Of a DNA stretch of 64,000 nt, positions 34,967 through 44,562 are shown piece after piece; position 1 is the first letter of the stretch, and every line of letters starts with the position of its first letter. The notes below the pieces were generated by a model, which had not been told where the DNA came from, searched no databases, and saw only the letters and a list, made by a program, of their open reading frames with translations. The DNA is from Candidatus Thiodiazotropha sp. 'RUGA'. GTDB lineage: Bacteria > Pseudomonadota > Gammaproteobacteria > Chromatiales > Chromatiaceae. The stretch is from positions 10,108 through 74,107 of the forward strand of contig JAEPDS010000017.1 of assembly GCA_016842065.1 (NCBI GenBank), in the 5' to 3' direction. The position numbers were made by a program, and so were the translations under genes.

Positions 34967-36913
34967 CTATTTGTTCTCCCGGTTGTCGATCAGATTGTCG
35001 ACCACACTGGGATCCGCCAGTGTTGAGGTATCCCCCAGGGAATCCAGTTCGTTGGCGGCAATCTTACGCAAAATACGACGCATGATCTTACCGGAGCGGG
35101 TCTTCGGAAGACCTGGTGACCACTGAATCAGATTGACCTTTGCGATCGGACCGATTTCAGAACGCACCAGCTTTACCAACTCAGTTTTCAGTTCATCTGT
35201 ACCCTCTATGCCAGCCATCAGGGTGACATAGGCATAGATTCCCTGGCCAGTCAGATCATGGGGATAACCGACAACCGCAGCTTCGGCTACGGAATCATGC
35301 AACACAAGTGCAGATTCAATTTCAGCAGTACCCAAACGGTGACCGGATACGTTGAGAACGTCATCCACACGACCGGTAATCCAGTAGTAGCCGTCTTCAT
35401 CACGACGGGCCCCGTCACCAGTGAAGTAGTAACCCGGATACATGGCAAAGTAGGTTTCGAAGAAACGTTTATGGTCACCGTAGACGGTGCGCATCATGGA
35501 TGGCCATGGCTGTTTGATCGCCAGGTTGCCTTCGGCCGGATTGCCTTCGATTTCATTTCCCTGGTCATCCAGCAGTACCGGATCGACACCAAAGAATGGA
35601 CGCGTGGCTGATCCTGGCTTCAGCGGTGTGGCACCAGGCAGGGGGGTCAGCATATGGGCACCGGTTTCGGTCTGCCACCAGGTGTCGACGATCGGGCAGC
35701 GCTCATCACCGACCACGTGGTAGTACCACTCCCAGGCTTCAGGGTTGATTGGCTCACCAACGGTGCCGAGCAGACGCAGGCTTGAGCGGCTGGTCTTTTT
35801 CACCGGTTCTTCACCGGCGCCCATCAGGGAGCGGATGGCGGTCGGAGCCGTATAGAAGGTGGCAACGTTGTGCTTGTCGCAGACTTGCCAGAAACGAGAG
35901 ATATCCGGATAGGTCGGGATACCTTCGAACATCAGGGTGATGGCGCCATTGGCCAGCGGTCCATAGACGATATAGGTATGACCGGTGACCCAGCCCACAT
36001 CAGCGGTACACCAGTAGACCTCGCCATCCTTATAATCAAAGACCAGTTTGTGGGTCATGGCTGCCTGCAGCAGGTAGCCACCGGTGGTGTGCAGTACGCC
36101 TTTAGGTTTGCCGGTAGAGCCTGAGGTGTAGAGGATGAACAGCGGATCGTCCGCCTCCATCTCTTCTGCCGGGCAGTCGTCCGACGCATCGGCCATCGCC
36201 TCGTGATACCAGACATCACGATCGCTATCCCATTCCACAGGATCGCCACCACGTTGGACAACGATACTGGTGTGGACATTGGGGCATTGAGCGATAGATT
36301 TATCTGCATTGGCCTTCAGTGGTACTTTTTTACCGCCACGCATGGATTGATCGGAAGTGATCACCACCTTACAGTCGGAGTCTAGGATCCGGTCACGCAG
36401 CGCATCCGGAGAAAAACCACCAAATACAATCGAGTGAACGGCGCCGATGCGGGTACAGGCCAGCATGGCAACGGCCGCTTCCGGAATCATAGGCAGATAG
36501 AGGGATACCCGATCGCCTCGATTGACACCACGTGACTTCAGGACATTGGCGAATTTACAAACTTCCTGGTGCAACTCACGGTAGGTGATGTTGCGGGACT
36601 CATCCGGGCTGTCACCCTCCCAGATAATCGCAACCTGGTCTCCCCGGCTTTCCAGATGGCGATCAAGACAGTTGTAAGAGACGTTGAGTTTTGCACCTTT
36701 GAACCACTCGATATGCAAATCGTCTTTGCCAAAGCTCCAGTCCAGCGCTTTATCCCACTTCTTGAACCAGCTGATGTACTGATCAGCCTGTTCAGACCAG
36801 AATCCTTCCGGATCGCTGATGGAGCGTTGGTACATCTCTTGATACTGGGCATCGTTAACGTTGGCCTGGGCTGCAAAATCAGCCGGGACGGGGTAGACCT
36901 TGTTTTCAGACAT
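34967..36913 (-). CDS. acs: Acetyl-CoA synthetase
   Basis: 648 residues, the usual length. The AMP-binding core has [21 protein letters not shown] and [21 protein letters not shown], and the C-terminal domain has [15 protein letters not shown], whose second lysine is the acetylation-controlled catalytic residue. The enzyme makes acetyl-CoA from acetate, ATP and CoA through acetyl-AMP. GAGGAG lies six bases before ATG. Upstream are genes for an exonuclease, a DUF294 protein and an acetate symporter in the same direction, an order shared by many gammaproteobacteria. A 7-bp inverted repeat (37022-37053) in its upstream region may be an operator. Confidence 0.97.
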   Translation of the reverse strand: MSENKVYPVPADFAAQANVNDAQYQEMYQRSISDPEGFWSEQADQYISWFKKWDKALDWSFGKDDLHIEWFKGAKLNVSYNCLDRHLESRGDQVAIIWEGDSPDESRNITYRELHQEVCKFANVLKSRGVNRGDRVSLYLPMIPEAAVAMLACTRIGAVHSIVFGGFSPDALRDRILDSDCKVVITSDQSMRGGKKVPLKANADKSIAQCPNVHTSIVVQRGGDPVEWDSDRDVWYHEAMADASDDCPAEEMEADDPLFILYTSGSTGKPKGVLHTTGGYLLQAAMTHKLVFDYKDGEVYWCTADVGWVTGHTYIVYGPLANGAITLMFEGIPTYPDISRFWQVCDKHNVATFYTAPTAIRSLMGAGEEPVKKTSRSSLRLLGTVGEPINPEAWEWYYHVVGDERCPIVDTWWQTETGAHMLTPLPGATPLKPGSATRPFFGVDPVLLDDQGNEIEGNPAEGNLAIKQPWPSMMRTVYGDHKRFFETYFAMYPGYYFTGDGARRDEDGYYWITGRVDDVLNVSGHRLGTAEIESALVLHDSVAEAAVVGYPHDLTGQGIYAYVTLMAGIEGTDELKTELVKLVRSEIGPIAKVNLIQWSPGLPKTRSGKIMRRILRKIAANELDSLGDTSTLADPSVVDNLIDNRENK

Positions 36914-37021
36914 TGAATTCTCCTCAATGGTGGTTTTTCGTTATCAACTGCCGGGTTAGGCTTCAGCTTGCCATTTAAACAATGCTAGTGCTTACTCGGC
37001 ATTGCTCTATATCAAGCACGC

Positions 37022-37053
37022 TAGGGTTCAGTAATGATCGTTAGAAAACCCTA
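37022..37053. promoter_or_regulatory. Inverted repeat upstream of acs
   Basis: TAGGGTT (37022-37028) and AACCCTA (37047-37053) are inverted and 18 bases apart, about 110-140 bases before the acs start. It could bind a dimeric regulator of acetate use. Confidence 0.35.
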
Positions 37054-37092
37054 ATAGTTACTTTTTTGCTCAACCCCTTATTCTATTCCTCG

Positions 37093-37785
37093 TCATTGCG
37101 TTATAAAACGTCTCAGTTGGCATTGACTGGGATTAGGAAACATATCTGTCGCCATAGCAAGAAACAGCTCTGCTGTGGCAACAGCATCACTTAAGGCATT
37201 GTGTGCCTTGTAATTGGGTAAATTGTACTGCGGCCTTAGATTGAACAGACGAAGGTTGCCCGGTTGAAAGGTGTGGTTACGTCGTTCGAAAAGGCGTCTT
37301 GCCAGTACAAGCGTGTCAATGATTGGGATCACAAATGGGGCGCCATAGAGTTTACGGCAGGCCGCATCGAGAAAATTCTGCTCAATCGAGGCGTAGTGGA
37401 CCAGCATCACTTTCCCCGCCAATTGACGGAGCAAGATCGGCATCGCCTCTTCCAGAGGGATGCCGGTGGCTGCCTGGTCATCGGTGATCTGGTGTATCAC
37501 CGCCGACTCCTCAGGGATCTCCTCTTCGATGGCGATCAGCTGGTGGCTTGAGTGGGCCAGTCTGACGGTCATGTGGCTGACTTCGACAAATCCATAGCTG
37601 AGGATCTTATCCTTCTTCGGATCGAGCCCGGTGGTTTCGAGATCGAGTGAAACGATGATCAGATCTTCACAAACCGTATTCTTGTTGACCATCGGTGTCG
37701 ACAGGTAGTCATGCAATACCCCCTGTCCGACCTTTTTCAGGGCCCGCTTGCGTTGAGACTCTTTGCTGAGAAATCGATCTAGCAT
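37093..37785 (-). CDS. DnaQ-like 3'-5' exonuclease
   Basis: 230 residues. A DEDDh exonuclease fold begins near residue 42: Exo I is SLDLETTGLDP, Exo II is VHYASIEQNFLD, and Exo III is AHNALSDAVATAELF with the catalytic histidine. The first 40 residues are an extra basic segment. Substrate and role are unknown; it is not the polymerase III epsilon subunit, which is longer and carries a polymerase-binding tail. It starts two bases after the DUF294 protein stop, so the two are co-translated. This pair is seen with acs and the acetate symporter in other bacteria. Confidence 0.88.
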   Translation of the reverse strand: MLDRFLSKESQRKRALKKVGQGVLHDYLSTPMVNKNTVCEDLIIVSLDLETTGLDPKKDKILSYGFVEVSHMTVRLAHSSHQLIAIEEEIPEESAVIHQITDDQAATGIPLEEAMPILLRQLAGKVMLVHYASIEQNFLDAACRKLYGAPFVIPIIDTLVLARRLFERRNHTFQPGNLRLFNLRPQYNLPNYKAHNALSDAVATAELFLAMATDMFPNPSQCQLRRFITQ

Positions 37786-37787
37786 GA

Positions 37788-39656
37788 TTATCGGAATCGA
37801 CCTCCCTGGTAGCGGTTCTCCAGGGTCTCCTGCATATCCTGAATGACCCGAAAGGCGTCTCTGAGATGCCTGCGTTCCAGGTCTGAAAGTTCGTCCGGAG
37901 ACATGTAGTTGTCCGCGTCTATGCCATTGCCGATCTGTTCCGCCTGATGATTGATGCGCATGCTGGCGATGAACTCCAGTGCATCGATCAGGTTCTCACC
38001 CATCTCCTGGCTGAGAATCGGGGTCTCCGCTGCGGCCCGAAGCCGATTGGTTGTGTTGACCTGAGGCAGTCCTCGATCAAGGGCGAAAACCCGGGCAATG
38101 TCGGTGATCGGAACGATGCCCCGGTGTTTGATATCGAAGGTATCGTCATGAGCACCGCCATGAATCAGTACAAAGGTACGGAAAAAGCCCAACGGTGGTC
38201 GATGTTGCAGGGCGTTTGCCGCCATATAGGCGGTAAAGATACCGTTGCCACGGGTTTTACCGAGTATCTCCGTTTGCAGCTCTTCAAACAGTTCAAATTC
38301 ACCGTGGACCGGTCGCAGATCGAAAAAGATACTGGATAGCATCAACGCCATCGGTTCCGGTTTGTTGATCCAGGTATTGAAGTACTTTTTCCAGATCTGC
38401 AGTGTCTGCCGCCATTTGGGATTCATTGCCATGGCATCACCAGGGCAATAGATGTAACCGCAGGCATTCAAGCCATCGCATACCCGCTTGGCCAACTCTT
38501 CGAAGTAGGCGGCATGCTCCGGTCTCATCTCATCGGAGATTAACAGGGCGTTGTCCTGATCCGAGTGTGATGTCTGCTCCCTGCGAGCCTGAGAGCCGCC
38601 GCTTAGCCAGACGTAGGGTACCGGTGCAGGTCCGAGTTCCATCTGTGCCAGTTCGATCAATCGGCTGGTTATCGAGTCGGTCAGGGAGGAGATGGCATCA
38701 CCGATATGCAGGGCGGTAGCGCTGGACGAGGCCAACTGGTACTGAAGTTCCGGCAGGCGTTCACTTATGCTCGCCAGTGTATCCAGGGTTTCAGCCTTAC
38801 GTATGTCTGCTGCGAAGAAGGCCGAGTTGGTCGACTGGTGTCTGGCCAGGTCTGTAGCGGTCACCATGCCGACCACCTTGTCACCGCGCATTACCGGAAG
38901 ATGGTGTACCCGCAATTTGGTCATGATCATCAGCGCCTGGATAATCAGGGTGTCTTCCTGAACCGTTGTAAGATCGGAGGTCATAATCGCGCTGACTGGG
39001 GCATCAGGGGAGACGCCAGCGGCGACGCAGCGTTTGCGCAGATCCCGGTCAGTGATCATGCCGACAAGCTGTTCATCCTTCATCAGCATCATGGAGGAGA
39101 TATTCTTGGCACTCATCACCAGGGCGATTTCACGAATGCTGCTCTCTACATCGGCAGTGACCGGCGCTTTTTGCAGCAGACCCTTAATCTCACCGGTGAG
39201 TATCTCCAGGGGATTGTTGTTGTTGCTGACTTTCAGAGTTTTGACTGCCTGTTTCAGGCGGTCGCGCATCGATTCGCTGAAATGCTCGTTAAAGGATGGC
39301 TCGGTATCGCGCAGATTCTGCAAGGTTTTACAGGACATCACGTAGAGCAGGGTATCCTCGGTCGCAACGCCCTTGGAGGCCCGGCTGATATCGATCAACT
39401 GGCACTGGGTGGTGTAGATGCCACCTTCCCCCAGTTTCTCAACCAGGTTCTCATCGTCATCGAGCAGTTCTACCGCACCGCTGCGCAGGATATAGAGATG
39501 GTTGCTGGTGGTGCCTTCGGGAGGAAAGGCGCTGTTGCGGCGAAGATAACGAATCTCGAGCTGTTTTGGCAGCAGGTCGAGCTGTTCCTCGGTGAGGGCA
39601 TCGAAGGGTGGGCGTTCAGCCAGAAAGTCACGTATCTCGATCAGTTCGATTTCCAT
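37788..39656 (-). CDS. cNMP-binding, CBS-pair, DUF294 nucleotidyltransferase-like protein
   Basis: 622 residues. A cyclic-nucleotide-binding domain (about 10-125, FDALTEEQLDLLPKQLEIRYL) is followed by two CBS domains (about 160-285, MITDRDLRKR and MVTATDLARH), a DUF294 nucleotidyltransferase-like domain (about 310-450, WLSGGSQARREQTSHSDQDNALL) and the DUF294 C-terminal helical domain. The GGS and DQD residues resemble GlnD-type nucleotidyltransferases. It probably senses an adenosine nucleotide and modifies or regulates a partner, maybe the acetate symporter or Acs. This is inferred from its constant place beside them. Confidence 0.85.
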   Translation of the reverse strand: MEIELIEIRDFLAERPPFDALTEEQLDLLPKQLEIRYLRRNSAFPPEGTTSNHLYILRSGAVELLDDDENLVEKLGEGGIYTTQCQLIDISRASKGVATEDTLLYVMSCKTLQNLRDTEPSFNEHFSESMRDRLKQAVKTLKVSNNNNPLEILTGEIKGLLQKAPVTADVESSIREIALVMSAKNISSMMLMKDEQLVGMITDRDLRKRCVAAGVSPDAPVSAIMTSDLTTVQEDTLIIQALMIMTKLRVHHLPVMRGDKVVGMVTATDLARHQSTNSAFFAADIRKAETLDTLASISERLPELQYQLASSSATALHIGDAISSLTDSITSRLIELAQMELGPAPVPYVWLSGGSQARREQTSHSDQDNALLISDEMRPEHAAYFEELAKRVCDGLNACGYIYCPGDAMAMNPKWRQTLQIWKKYFNTWINKPEPMALMLSSIFFDLRPVHGEFELFEELQTEILGKTRGNGIFTAYMAANALQHRPPLGFFRTFVLIHGGAHDDTFDIKHRGIVPITDIARVFALDRGLPQVNTTNRLRAAAETPILSQEMGENLIDALEFIASMRINHQAEQIGNGIDADNYMSPDELSDLERRHLRDAFRVIQDMQETLENRYQGGRFR

Positions 39657-39771
39657 GGCTTTGACTCAAATAGGGTTGTTTACATAAAAAAAATATCAAC
39701 GTATTGGGGCTATATTAACAGGCCCGCAGAGAATCAGAAGCCAATACGTTGAGATTCTTTACCTTGATGAT

Positions 39772-39796
39772 AAAAAGGCCCCGCCGAAGCGGGGCC
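39772..39796 (-). terminator. Rho-independent terminator of the symporter operon
   Basis: On the minus strand GGCCCCGC, loop TTCG, GCGGGGCC is followed at once by five U. The perfect 8-bp GC stem with a UUCG tetraloop is a textbook terminator 25 bases past the symporter stop. Confidence 0.92.
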
Positions 39797-39820
39797 GATT
39801 TGCAGACTTGGCTTTAGATC

Positions 39821-41605
39821 TTAGTGATCAGAAGCAGCGCCTGCGCCTTTAGGTACACGAATGTCCTCAACCAGATGCTGGATGTGATCTGGTGGTGGAG
39901 CAGTGACCTTGGATACCATGGCGGCAACCGTGAAGTTGACCAAAGCACCTACCGCACCAAAGGCGTTCGGAGAGATGCCCAGGAACCAGTTGGGGCCCAT
40001 GTCACCCAGGAAGGAAGTACCTGGTACGAACATGATGCCTTTGTGCTGGAACACATACAGCATGGTGACGCCGATACCGGAGATCATGCCCCAGATTGCA
40101 CCTGCGCGATTCATCTTCTTATAGAAGATACCCATCATCAACACAGGGAAGATGGAGCTGGCCGCCAGACCGAAGGCGATGGCCACGGTGCCGGCTGCGA
40201 AATCCGGTGGATGAAGACCGAAGTAACCCGCCAGACCGATGGCGCCTGCCATAGCGATACGACCGGCCATCAGCTCATTCTTCTCTGAGATATCGGGCAT
40301 GAATACACCCTTCAGAAGGTCATGAGAGATGGAGGAGGCGATCGCCAGCAACAGACCAGCCGCGGTAGAGAGCGCAGCCGCCAGACCACCGGCAACAACC
40401 AGCGCGATTACCCAGTTAGGCAGCTTCGCGATTTCCGGGTTGGCCAGTACCATGATGTCACGGTCAACCTTGGTCATCTCGTTGCCTTTCCAGCCCCAGG
40501 CTTCAGCCTTGGCCACAAACTCGGCATTCTTGTCGTTGTAGTACTGGATACGACCGTCGCCGTTCTTGTCTTCCCACTGCAGCAGACCAGTCTTCTCCCA
40601 GTTCAGCATCCACTGAGGAACATTGGCGATTTCGATGTTGCCTTCGACCGAACCGACTTCACCGACTTGAATGGTATTCATCAGGTTCAGACGAGCCATG
40701 GAACCTACTGCAGGTGCAGTGGTGTAGAGGATCGCGATGAAGACCAGTGCCCAACCGGCTGAAGAACGAGCGTCCTTAACCTTGGGTACAGTGAAGAAAC
40801 GGATGATAACGTGAGGCAGACCAGCCGTACCGATCATCAGGGAGAGGGTGTAGACAAACATATTGAGTTTGCTGCCCATCACCTGGGTCGTGTACTCCTT
40901 GAATCCCAGATCCGTTACCACCTGGTCGAGCTTGTCCAGCATAAAGGTGCCGGAACCGTCTGCCATGGCGCTGCCAATACCCAGCTGAGGGATCGGGTTA
41001 CCGGTAATGTTCAGAGAGACGAACACGGCAGGTACGGTGTAGGCGAAGATCAGTACGCAGTACTGTGCGATCTGGGTGTAGGTGATACCTTTCATACCAC
41101 CCATTACTGCATAGATGAATACGATACCCATACCAATGAACAGGCCGGTGTCGTAGTCAGTCTCCAGAAAGCGGGAGAAGGCAACACCGATACCCTTCAT
41201 CTGACCGATTACGTAGGTTACCGATGCCAGAATCAGGCAGATAACCGCTACGATACGGGCAGTACGCGAGTAGTAACGATCACCGATGAACTCAGGTACG
41301 GTGAACTTACCGAACTTACGCAGGTAAGGTGCCAGCAGCAGAGCCAGCAGTACGTAACCACCTGTCCAACCCATCAGGAAGACGGAGGCGCCATAACCGT
41401 TGAAAGCAATCAGTCCGGCCATGGAGATGAAAGACGCAGCGGACATCCAGTCAGCAGCGGTGGCCATACCGTTGGCAACGGGATGTACACCACGCCCAGC
41501 CGCGTAGAATTCACCGGTTGTTCCGGCACGTGCCCAGAAGGCGATGCCGATGTAGAGGGCAAAGGTAAAGCCCACTACGAGATAAGTTAATGTTTGCAGA
41601 TCCAT
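39821..41605 (-). CDS. Sodium:acetate symporter (ActP-like, SSS family)
   Basis: 594 residues with about 13 membrane helices. The SSS family signature is clear in FYAAGRGVHPVANGMATAADWMS and GGMKGITYTQIAQYCVLIFAY; the protein falls in the VC_2705-type group used for acetate or other monocarboxylates. A hydrophilic insert (about 330-400) lies between helices. It brings in substrate with Na+, to feed Acs downstream. A DUF4212 subunit gene starts it off 16 bases upstream, and a strong terminator ends it before the DUF294 gene. A TGTTAC-type dyad in the upstream region suggests control by the CbrB-like protein. Confidence 0.92.
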   Translation of the reverse strand: MDLQTLTYLVVGFTFALYIGIAFWARAGTTGEFYAAGRGVHPVANGMATAADWMSAASFISMAGLIAFNGYGASVFLMGWTGGYVLLALLLAPYLRKFGKFTVPEFIGDRYYSRTARIVAVICLILASVTYVIGQMKGIGVAFSRFLETDYDTGLFIGMGIVFIYAVMGGMKGITYTQIAQYCVLIFAYTVPAVFVSLNITGNPIPQLGIGSAMADGSGTFMLDKLDQVVTDLGFKEYTTQVMGSKLNMFVYTLSLMIGTAGLPHVIIRFFTVPKVKDARSSAGWALVFIAILYTTAPAVGSMARLNLMNTIQVGEVGSVEGNIEIANVPQWMLNWEKTGLLQWEDKNGDGRIQYYNDKNAEFVAKAEAWGWKGNEMTKVDRDIMVLANPEIAKLPNWVIALVVAGGLAAALSTAAGLLLAIASSISHDLLKGVFMPDISEKNELMAGRIAMAGAIGLAGYFGLHPPDFAAGTVAIAFGLAASSIFPVLMMGIFYKKMNRAGAIWGMISGIGVTMLYVFQHKGIMFVPGTSFLGDMGPNWFLGISPNAFGAVGALVNFTVAAMVSKVTAPPPDHIQHLVEDIRVPKGAGAASDH

Positions 41606-41621
41606 GAATCAGTTACCCCCG

Positions 41622-41876
41622 TTAATCCTCATGGACGTCGAATTCGACATCCAGAGCGTTCATACGCTTTGTATAGACATAGATCAGCACCAAAAAGGTA
41701 TAGATAGAGCCGTTCTGGGCAAACCAGAAGCCCAACCCGACACCACCGATTTTGATGGTATTGAGAGGCTCAACCAAAATGATGCCGAAAAGAAACGAGC
41801 AGGCAAACCAAATCACCAATAATATGGATACCAGGCGAATATTGGCTTTCCAATACTGTTCAGCAGTTTTGTTCAT
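41622..41876 (-). CDS. DUF4212 small subunit of the symporter
   Basis: 84 residues with two membrane helices (about 15-33 and 50-68). The family text is plain: YWKANIRLVSILLVIWFACS, then KIGGVGLGFWFAQNGSIYTF and VYTKRMNALD. DUF4212 proteins are always encoded just before SSS symporters of the VC_2705 group and are thought to be a second subunit. The 16-base gap to the symporter gene fits co-translation. Confidence 0.93.
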   Translation of the reverse strand: MNKTAEQYWKANIRLVSILLVIWFACSFLFGIILVEPLNTIKIGGVGLGFWFAQNGSIYTFLVLIYVYTKRMNALDVEFDVHED

Positions 41877-42106
41877 GTCATGATCACTCCGCCGTAATTA
41901 ATCAAGTATTTGTCATTCAATGAAAGTGTCTGTGATCCCAATCGACGTCCTGTCGTACCGACATACGCTCTATCGACTACTGAAGCGAGACGGTGGGATT
42001 GACACCCACTTGTGTGTGTTACCGCAGAAAATGGGTTACACATTGCACTATTTTGTGGCGCTGGTGTCTATAAAGTCAAATAAAACAATAGCTTAACTCT
42101 TGTTCT

Positions 42107-42129
42107 CTTATGCTGCATGGCAGCATAAG
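42107..42129. promoter_or_regulatory. Perfect palindrome upstream of the symporter operon
   Basis: CTTATGCTGC and GCAGCATAAG are perfect inverted arms around ATG. No U-tract follows. It directly abuts the TGTTAC dyad at 42130-42146, so it looks like part of a control region more than a terminator. Confidence 0.45.
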
Positions 42130-42146
42130 TGTTACCTTAGGTAGCA
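42130..42146. promoter_or_regulatory. TGTTAC-N5-GTAGCA dyad, candidate CbrB-like site
   Basis: TGTTAC-CTTAG-GTAGCA matches, with one change, the perfect TGTTAC-N5-GTAACA dyad that precedes the sensor kinase operon at 49064-49084. It lies about 255 bases upstream of the DUF4212 start. Confidence 0.5.
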
Positions 42147-42399
42147 TTGTAGAGGGTGTGCGTTACCGATAGGATCGTGTTACGTTTCCATTGGTAAGAA
42201 AATTTTTTTTTTGCCTGGATAACCCGCTCAATTTCGTGTTTTTCCAATGCCGTGATGCAAGCTGCACAGCCCGAACAAGTCCCGGACTCGAAAAAGCGCC
42301 GGCAAAGAAACAGGATGGATGAGATATCTATTTGTTCCTGCTGAGAATAATCCCATTGTCTGCAAAACTGCTTCGATCGTCTGTTTCAGGTGAAAGTTT

Positions 42400-42855
42400 A
42401 TGCTGAAAAGTGTTTTAGAATATTTTAATTTACATCTTCTTCCAGAGGCGGAAGCCGCTGCCGAGGAGACTCAAGTGCAACTCAGATTGGCGGTCGCGGT
42501 TTTGCTGGTTGAGATTGCCGAGTCCGATTTTGAACGGGCTCCGGAAGAGAGGGCGGCCATTCTTCATGGCATCAAACATCAATTCGGACTTGAATCTGAA
42601 GAGGCTCAGACTCTGATGGATCTGGCTGAACAGGAGCATCGTCACTCAACGGACTATTTTCAATTCACTACCTTGATCAACAAAAACTACAGCTACGAAC
42701 AGAAGATCCAGGTCATTGAGAGCTTATGGCAGGTCGCGTTTGCAGACCAGCAGCTGCACCACTATGAGGAGCATGTGATCCGCCGCCTGGCCGATTTGAT
42801 CCATGTCTCACATGGAGACTTTATCTCAGCAAAACATCGGGTTATATCTGATTAA
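42400..42855 (+). CDS. TerB-family protein
   Basis: 151 residues, all helical. The TerB/TerB-like pattern is seen in LAVAVLLVEIAESD, ILHGIKHQFGLESEEAQTL and the second repeat IESLWQVAFADQQLHHYEEHVIRRLADLI. TerB proteins bind metal through acidic residues and are tied to tellurite resistance and envelope stress; stand-alone copies like this one have no settled role. No other ter genes are present. It is followed about 107 bases later by the receiver-PAS-GGDEF gene. Confidence 0.85.
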   Translation: MLKSVLEYFNLHLLPEAEAAAEETQVQLRLAVAVLLVEIAESDFERAPEERAAILHGIKHQFGLESEEAQTLMDLAEQEHRHSTDYFQFTTLINKNYSYEQKIQVIESLWQVAFADQQLHHYEEHVIRRLADLIHVSHGDFISAKHRVISD

Positions 42856-42962
42856 AGGGGGTTTTCCAGAGTTCCTTGCAGTTTGGTGACTCCCTTTCCC
42901 ATCAATCGTCTCAGTTCATGGTATATTCCATATACATAAGAACACACTGAAGATGCAAAGCT

Positions 42963-44357
42963 ATGTCTAATCTGAGTGAAACCGGCGGTCAAAAGGGGAC
43001 ATCCACCAAAAAAGGGTGTGTGTTGATTGTCGATGATGAAGCACGGCATGCCCAAAGCCTTGCCACCATGGTTGAAAGCTGGGGCTACGAGGTCGCTACG
43101 GCATCGGACGGCGCCAAAGCGGCCGGACTGCTGGTAACGCGTCGCTTCGATCTGGTTCTGCTCGATCTGCATATGCCGGTTGCCGATGGTTTTAGGGTGA
43201 TGGAGTTTGTCCGCAAGCGCAGCCTGCATACCCGAGTCATCACGATTTCCGGTGACCCCTCCCTTGATGACGCCATCAATTCCCTGAAAAAGGGTGCCGA
43301 TCACTTCATACGCAAACCGGTAACTCCGGTTGATCTGCTGAAGGCGATCGATGAGAGTCTGCGTAAACAGGTCAAAGACGAAAAGCTGAATCGGGTAAAG
43401 AAGAAGGCTGAGATTCAGTCCACTCTGCATCGCATGATGTTCGATGTTGCACCGAACTTACAGTTTCTGCTCGACACCAAGGGCAAGTTCCGTATGGTGA
43501 ACAGCGTGTTCACCAAGGTTACCGGTTATCCAAAAGAGAAGATTCTCGGTCAGCACTGGAGTTCGCTGGTGGAATCGGATCAGGTGGACCGCATTCACCA
43601 TGTGTTCGAGGAGCGGCGCAGCAGTCCTGATCGTTTTCCCGAGGTCGAATTGAGATTACGCTGCTATGACCGACCCAACGGGCAGAATGGGGCCAAGTCA
43701 AAGAGTATTCTGGTGGCACTGCAATCGAAGCGACTCTACTCACGCAGTGGTGAGAAAAAGGTCTTCTTCGGTACCTACGGGGTCGCCAGGGATATCACCC
43801 AGTACAACAAGCTGGAAGAGCTGAACAAGTATCAGGAGTTCCATGACAACCTGACCGGTTTGCCTAATCGGGTACTGTTCGATGATTATCTCAGTTTCGC
43901 CCTGACTCAGGCCAAGCAGGAGGCAGATATGCTCTGTCTTCTGAATATCGTGGTCGTGGATTTGAAGCAGGTGAATGAGGCTCATGGACACTCGGTAGGC
44001 GATGAATACCTGCAGTATTTGGCAACCAGACTGAAAAAACTGGTTCGCAAGGGAGACATTCTGGCGCGTGTCGATGGGAGTGAATTTGTCGTGCTGCTGT
44101 CGCATATCAAGCAGGAAAAATCTGCCATCCATATCTCCGAAAAGATTCGTGCTGGCCTGATCAAATCCCTGGTGATCAATGGCCAGTCACTGTCGCCCCA
44201 GCTCAGCATCGGATCCTCCGTATATCCCAAAGATGCAGAGGGTAGTGAGGAGCTGTTGAGATTTGCGCAGGCAAATCATGGCATCAATCTGCAGAGTAAA
44301 CAGCGCCACCTGATGCAGAGCTCGAACTGGATCAAGTTGATCAAGAACCAATCCTGA
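42963..44357 (+). CDS. Receiver-PAS-degenerate GGDEF protein
   Basis: 464 residues. The receiver domain (about 18-135) has D68 in LLDLHMP and K118 in RKP. A PAS domain (about 155-285) has NSVFTKVTGYPKEKILGQHW. The last domain (about 286-450) has the diguanylate cyclase fold (HDNLTGLPNRVLFDDYL, GHSVGDEYLQYLATRL) but the active-site loop is D371-G-S-E-F in place of GGDEF, so the first glycine and the catalytic acid are lost. It is probably not a cyclase and may serve as a GTP or c-di-GMP sensor or a partner-binding unit. No EAL domain. A type B MITE lies just past the stop. Confidence 0.88.
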   Translation: MSNLSETGGQKGTSTKKGCVLIVDDEARHAQSLATMVESWGYEVATASDGAKAAGLLVTRRFDLVLLDLHMPVADGFRVMEFVRKRSLHTRVITISGDPSLDDAINSLKKGADHFIRKPVTPVDLLKAIDESLRKQVKDEKLNRVKKKAEIQSTLHRMMFDVAPNLQFLLDTKGKFRMVNSVFTKVTGYPKEKILGQHWSSLVESDQVDRIHHVFEERRSSPDRFPEVELRLRCYDRPNGQNGAKSKSILVALQSKRLYSRSGEKKVFFGTYGVARDITQYNKLEELNKYQEFHDNLTGLPNRVLFDDYLSFALTQAKQEADMLCLLNIVVVDLKQVNEAHGHSVGDEYLQYLATRLKKLVRKGDILARVDGSEFVVLLSHIKQEKSAIHISEKIRAGLIKSLVINGQSLSPQLSIGSSVYPKDAEGSEELLRFAQANHGINLQSKQRHLMQSSNWIKLIKNQS

Positions 44358-44362
44358 CCTGT

Positions 44363-44535
44363 TAGGGCCTGTCAACACGACTCCAATAGAGTCAGCCTCG
44401 AATGGTACTGACTTAAGCGTTATTTGGTGGACCATGCCCCACCTAATCCCTTTGATAAAACCAGATGCAATGAGATTGAGTGCTTAAGCAAGCACCATCC
44501 AACAGGGCCTGTTGGGTTCGTGTTGTCAGGCCCTA
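44363..44535. repeat. Short (type B) MITE-like element
   Basis: 173 bp bounded by TAGGGCCTGTCAACACGA on the left and CGTGTTGTCAGGCCCTA on the right, both closely related to the type A ends and flanked by TA. The inside has its own inverted block (GGTGGACCATGCCCCACC) and matches 31403-31573, not the type A interior. Confidence 0.8.
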
Positions 44536-44562
44536 ACATGACCGGCTCGGCGACCTGCCGGC

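Larger units (their letters stand above)
41877..42399. other. Divergent regulatory region of the symporter operon and terB
   Basis: This 523-bp stretch lies between the divergent DUF4212 and terB genes. It holds TGTTAC half-sites at 42017-42022, 42130-42135 and 42178-42183 and a perfect 10-bp palindrome at 42107-42129. I found no clear -24/-12 promoter on either strand. Confidence 0.5.

Noticed and set aside
39670-39725. Possible very short MITE copy, TAGGGTTGTTTACAT to GTATTGGGGCTATATTAACAGG and CCC
   Set aside because: Only the right end resembles the family, the left end is weak, and the length of 55 bp leaves little to align. I did not list it as a feature.
41877-42399. Sigma-54 promoter for the symporter operon
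   Set aside because: No TGGCAC-N5-TTGC match with proper GG and GC positions was found on the minus strand, which agrees with the missing GAFTGA loop in the neighbouring regulator.
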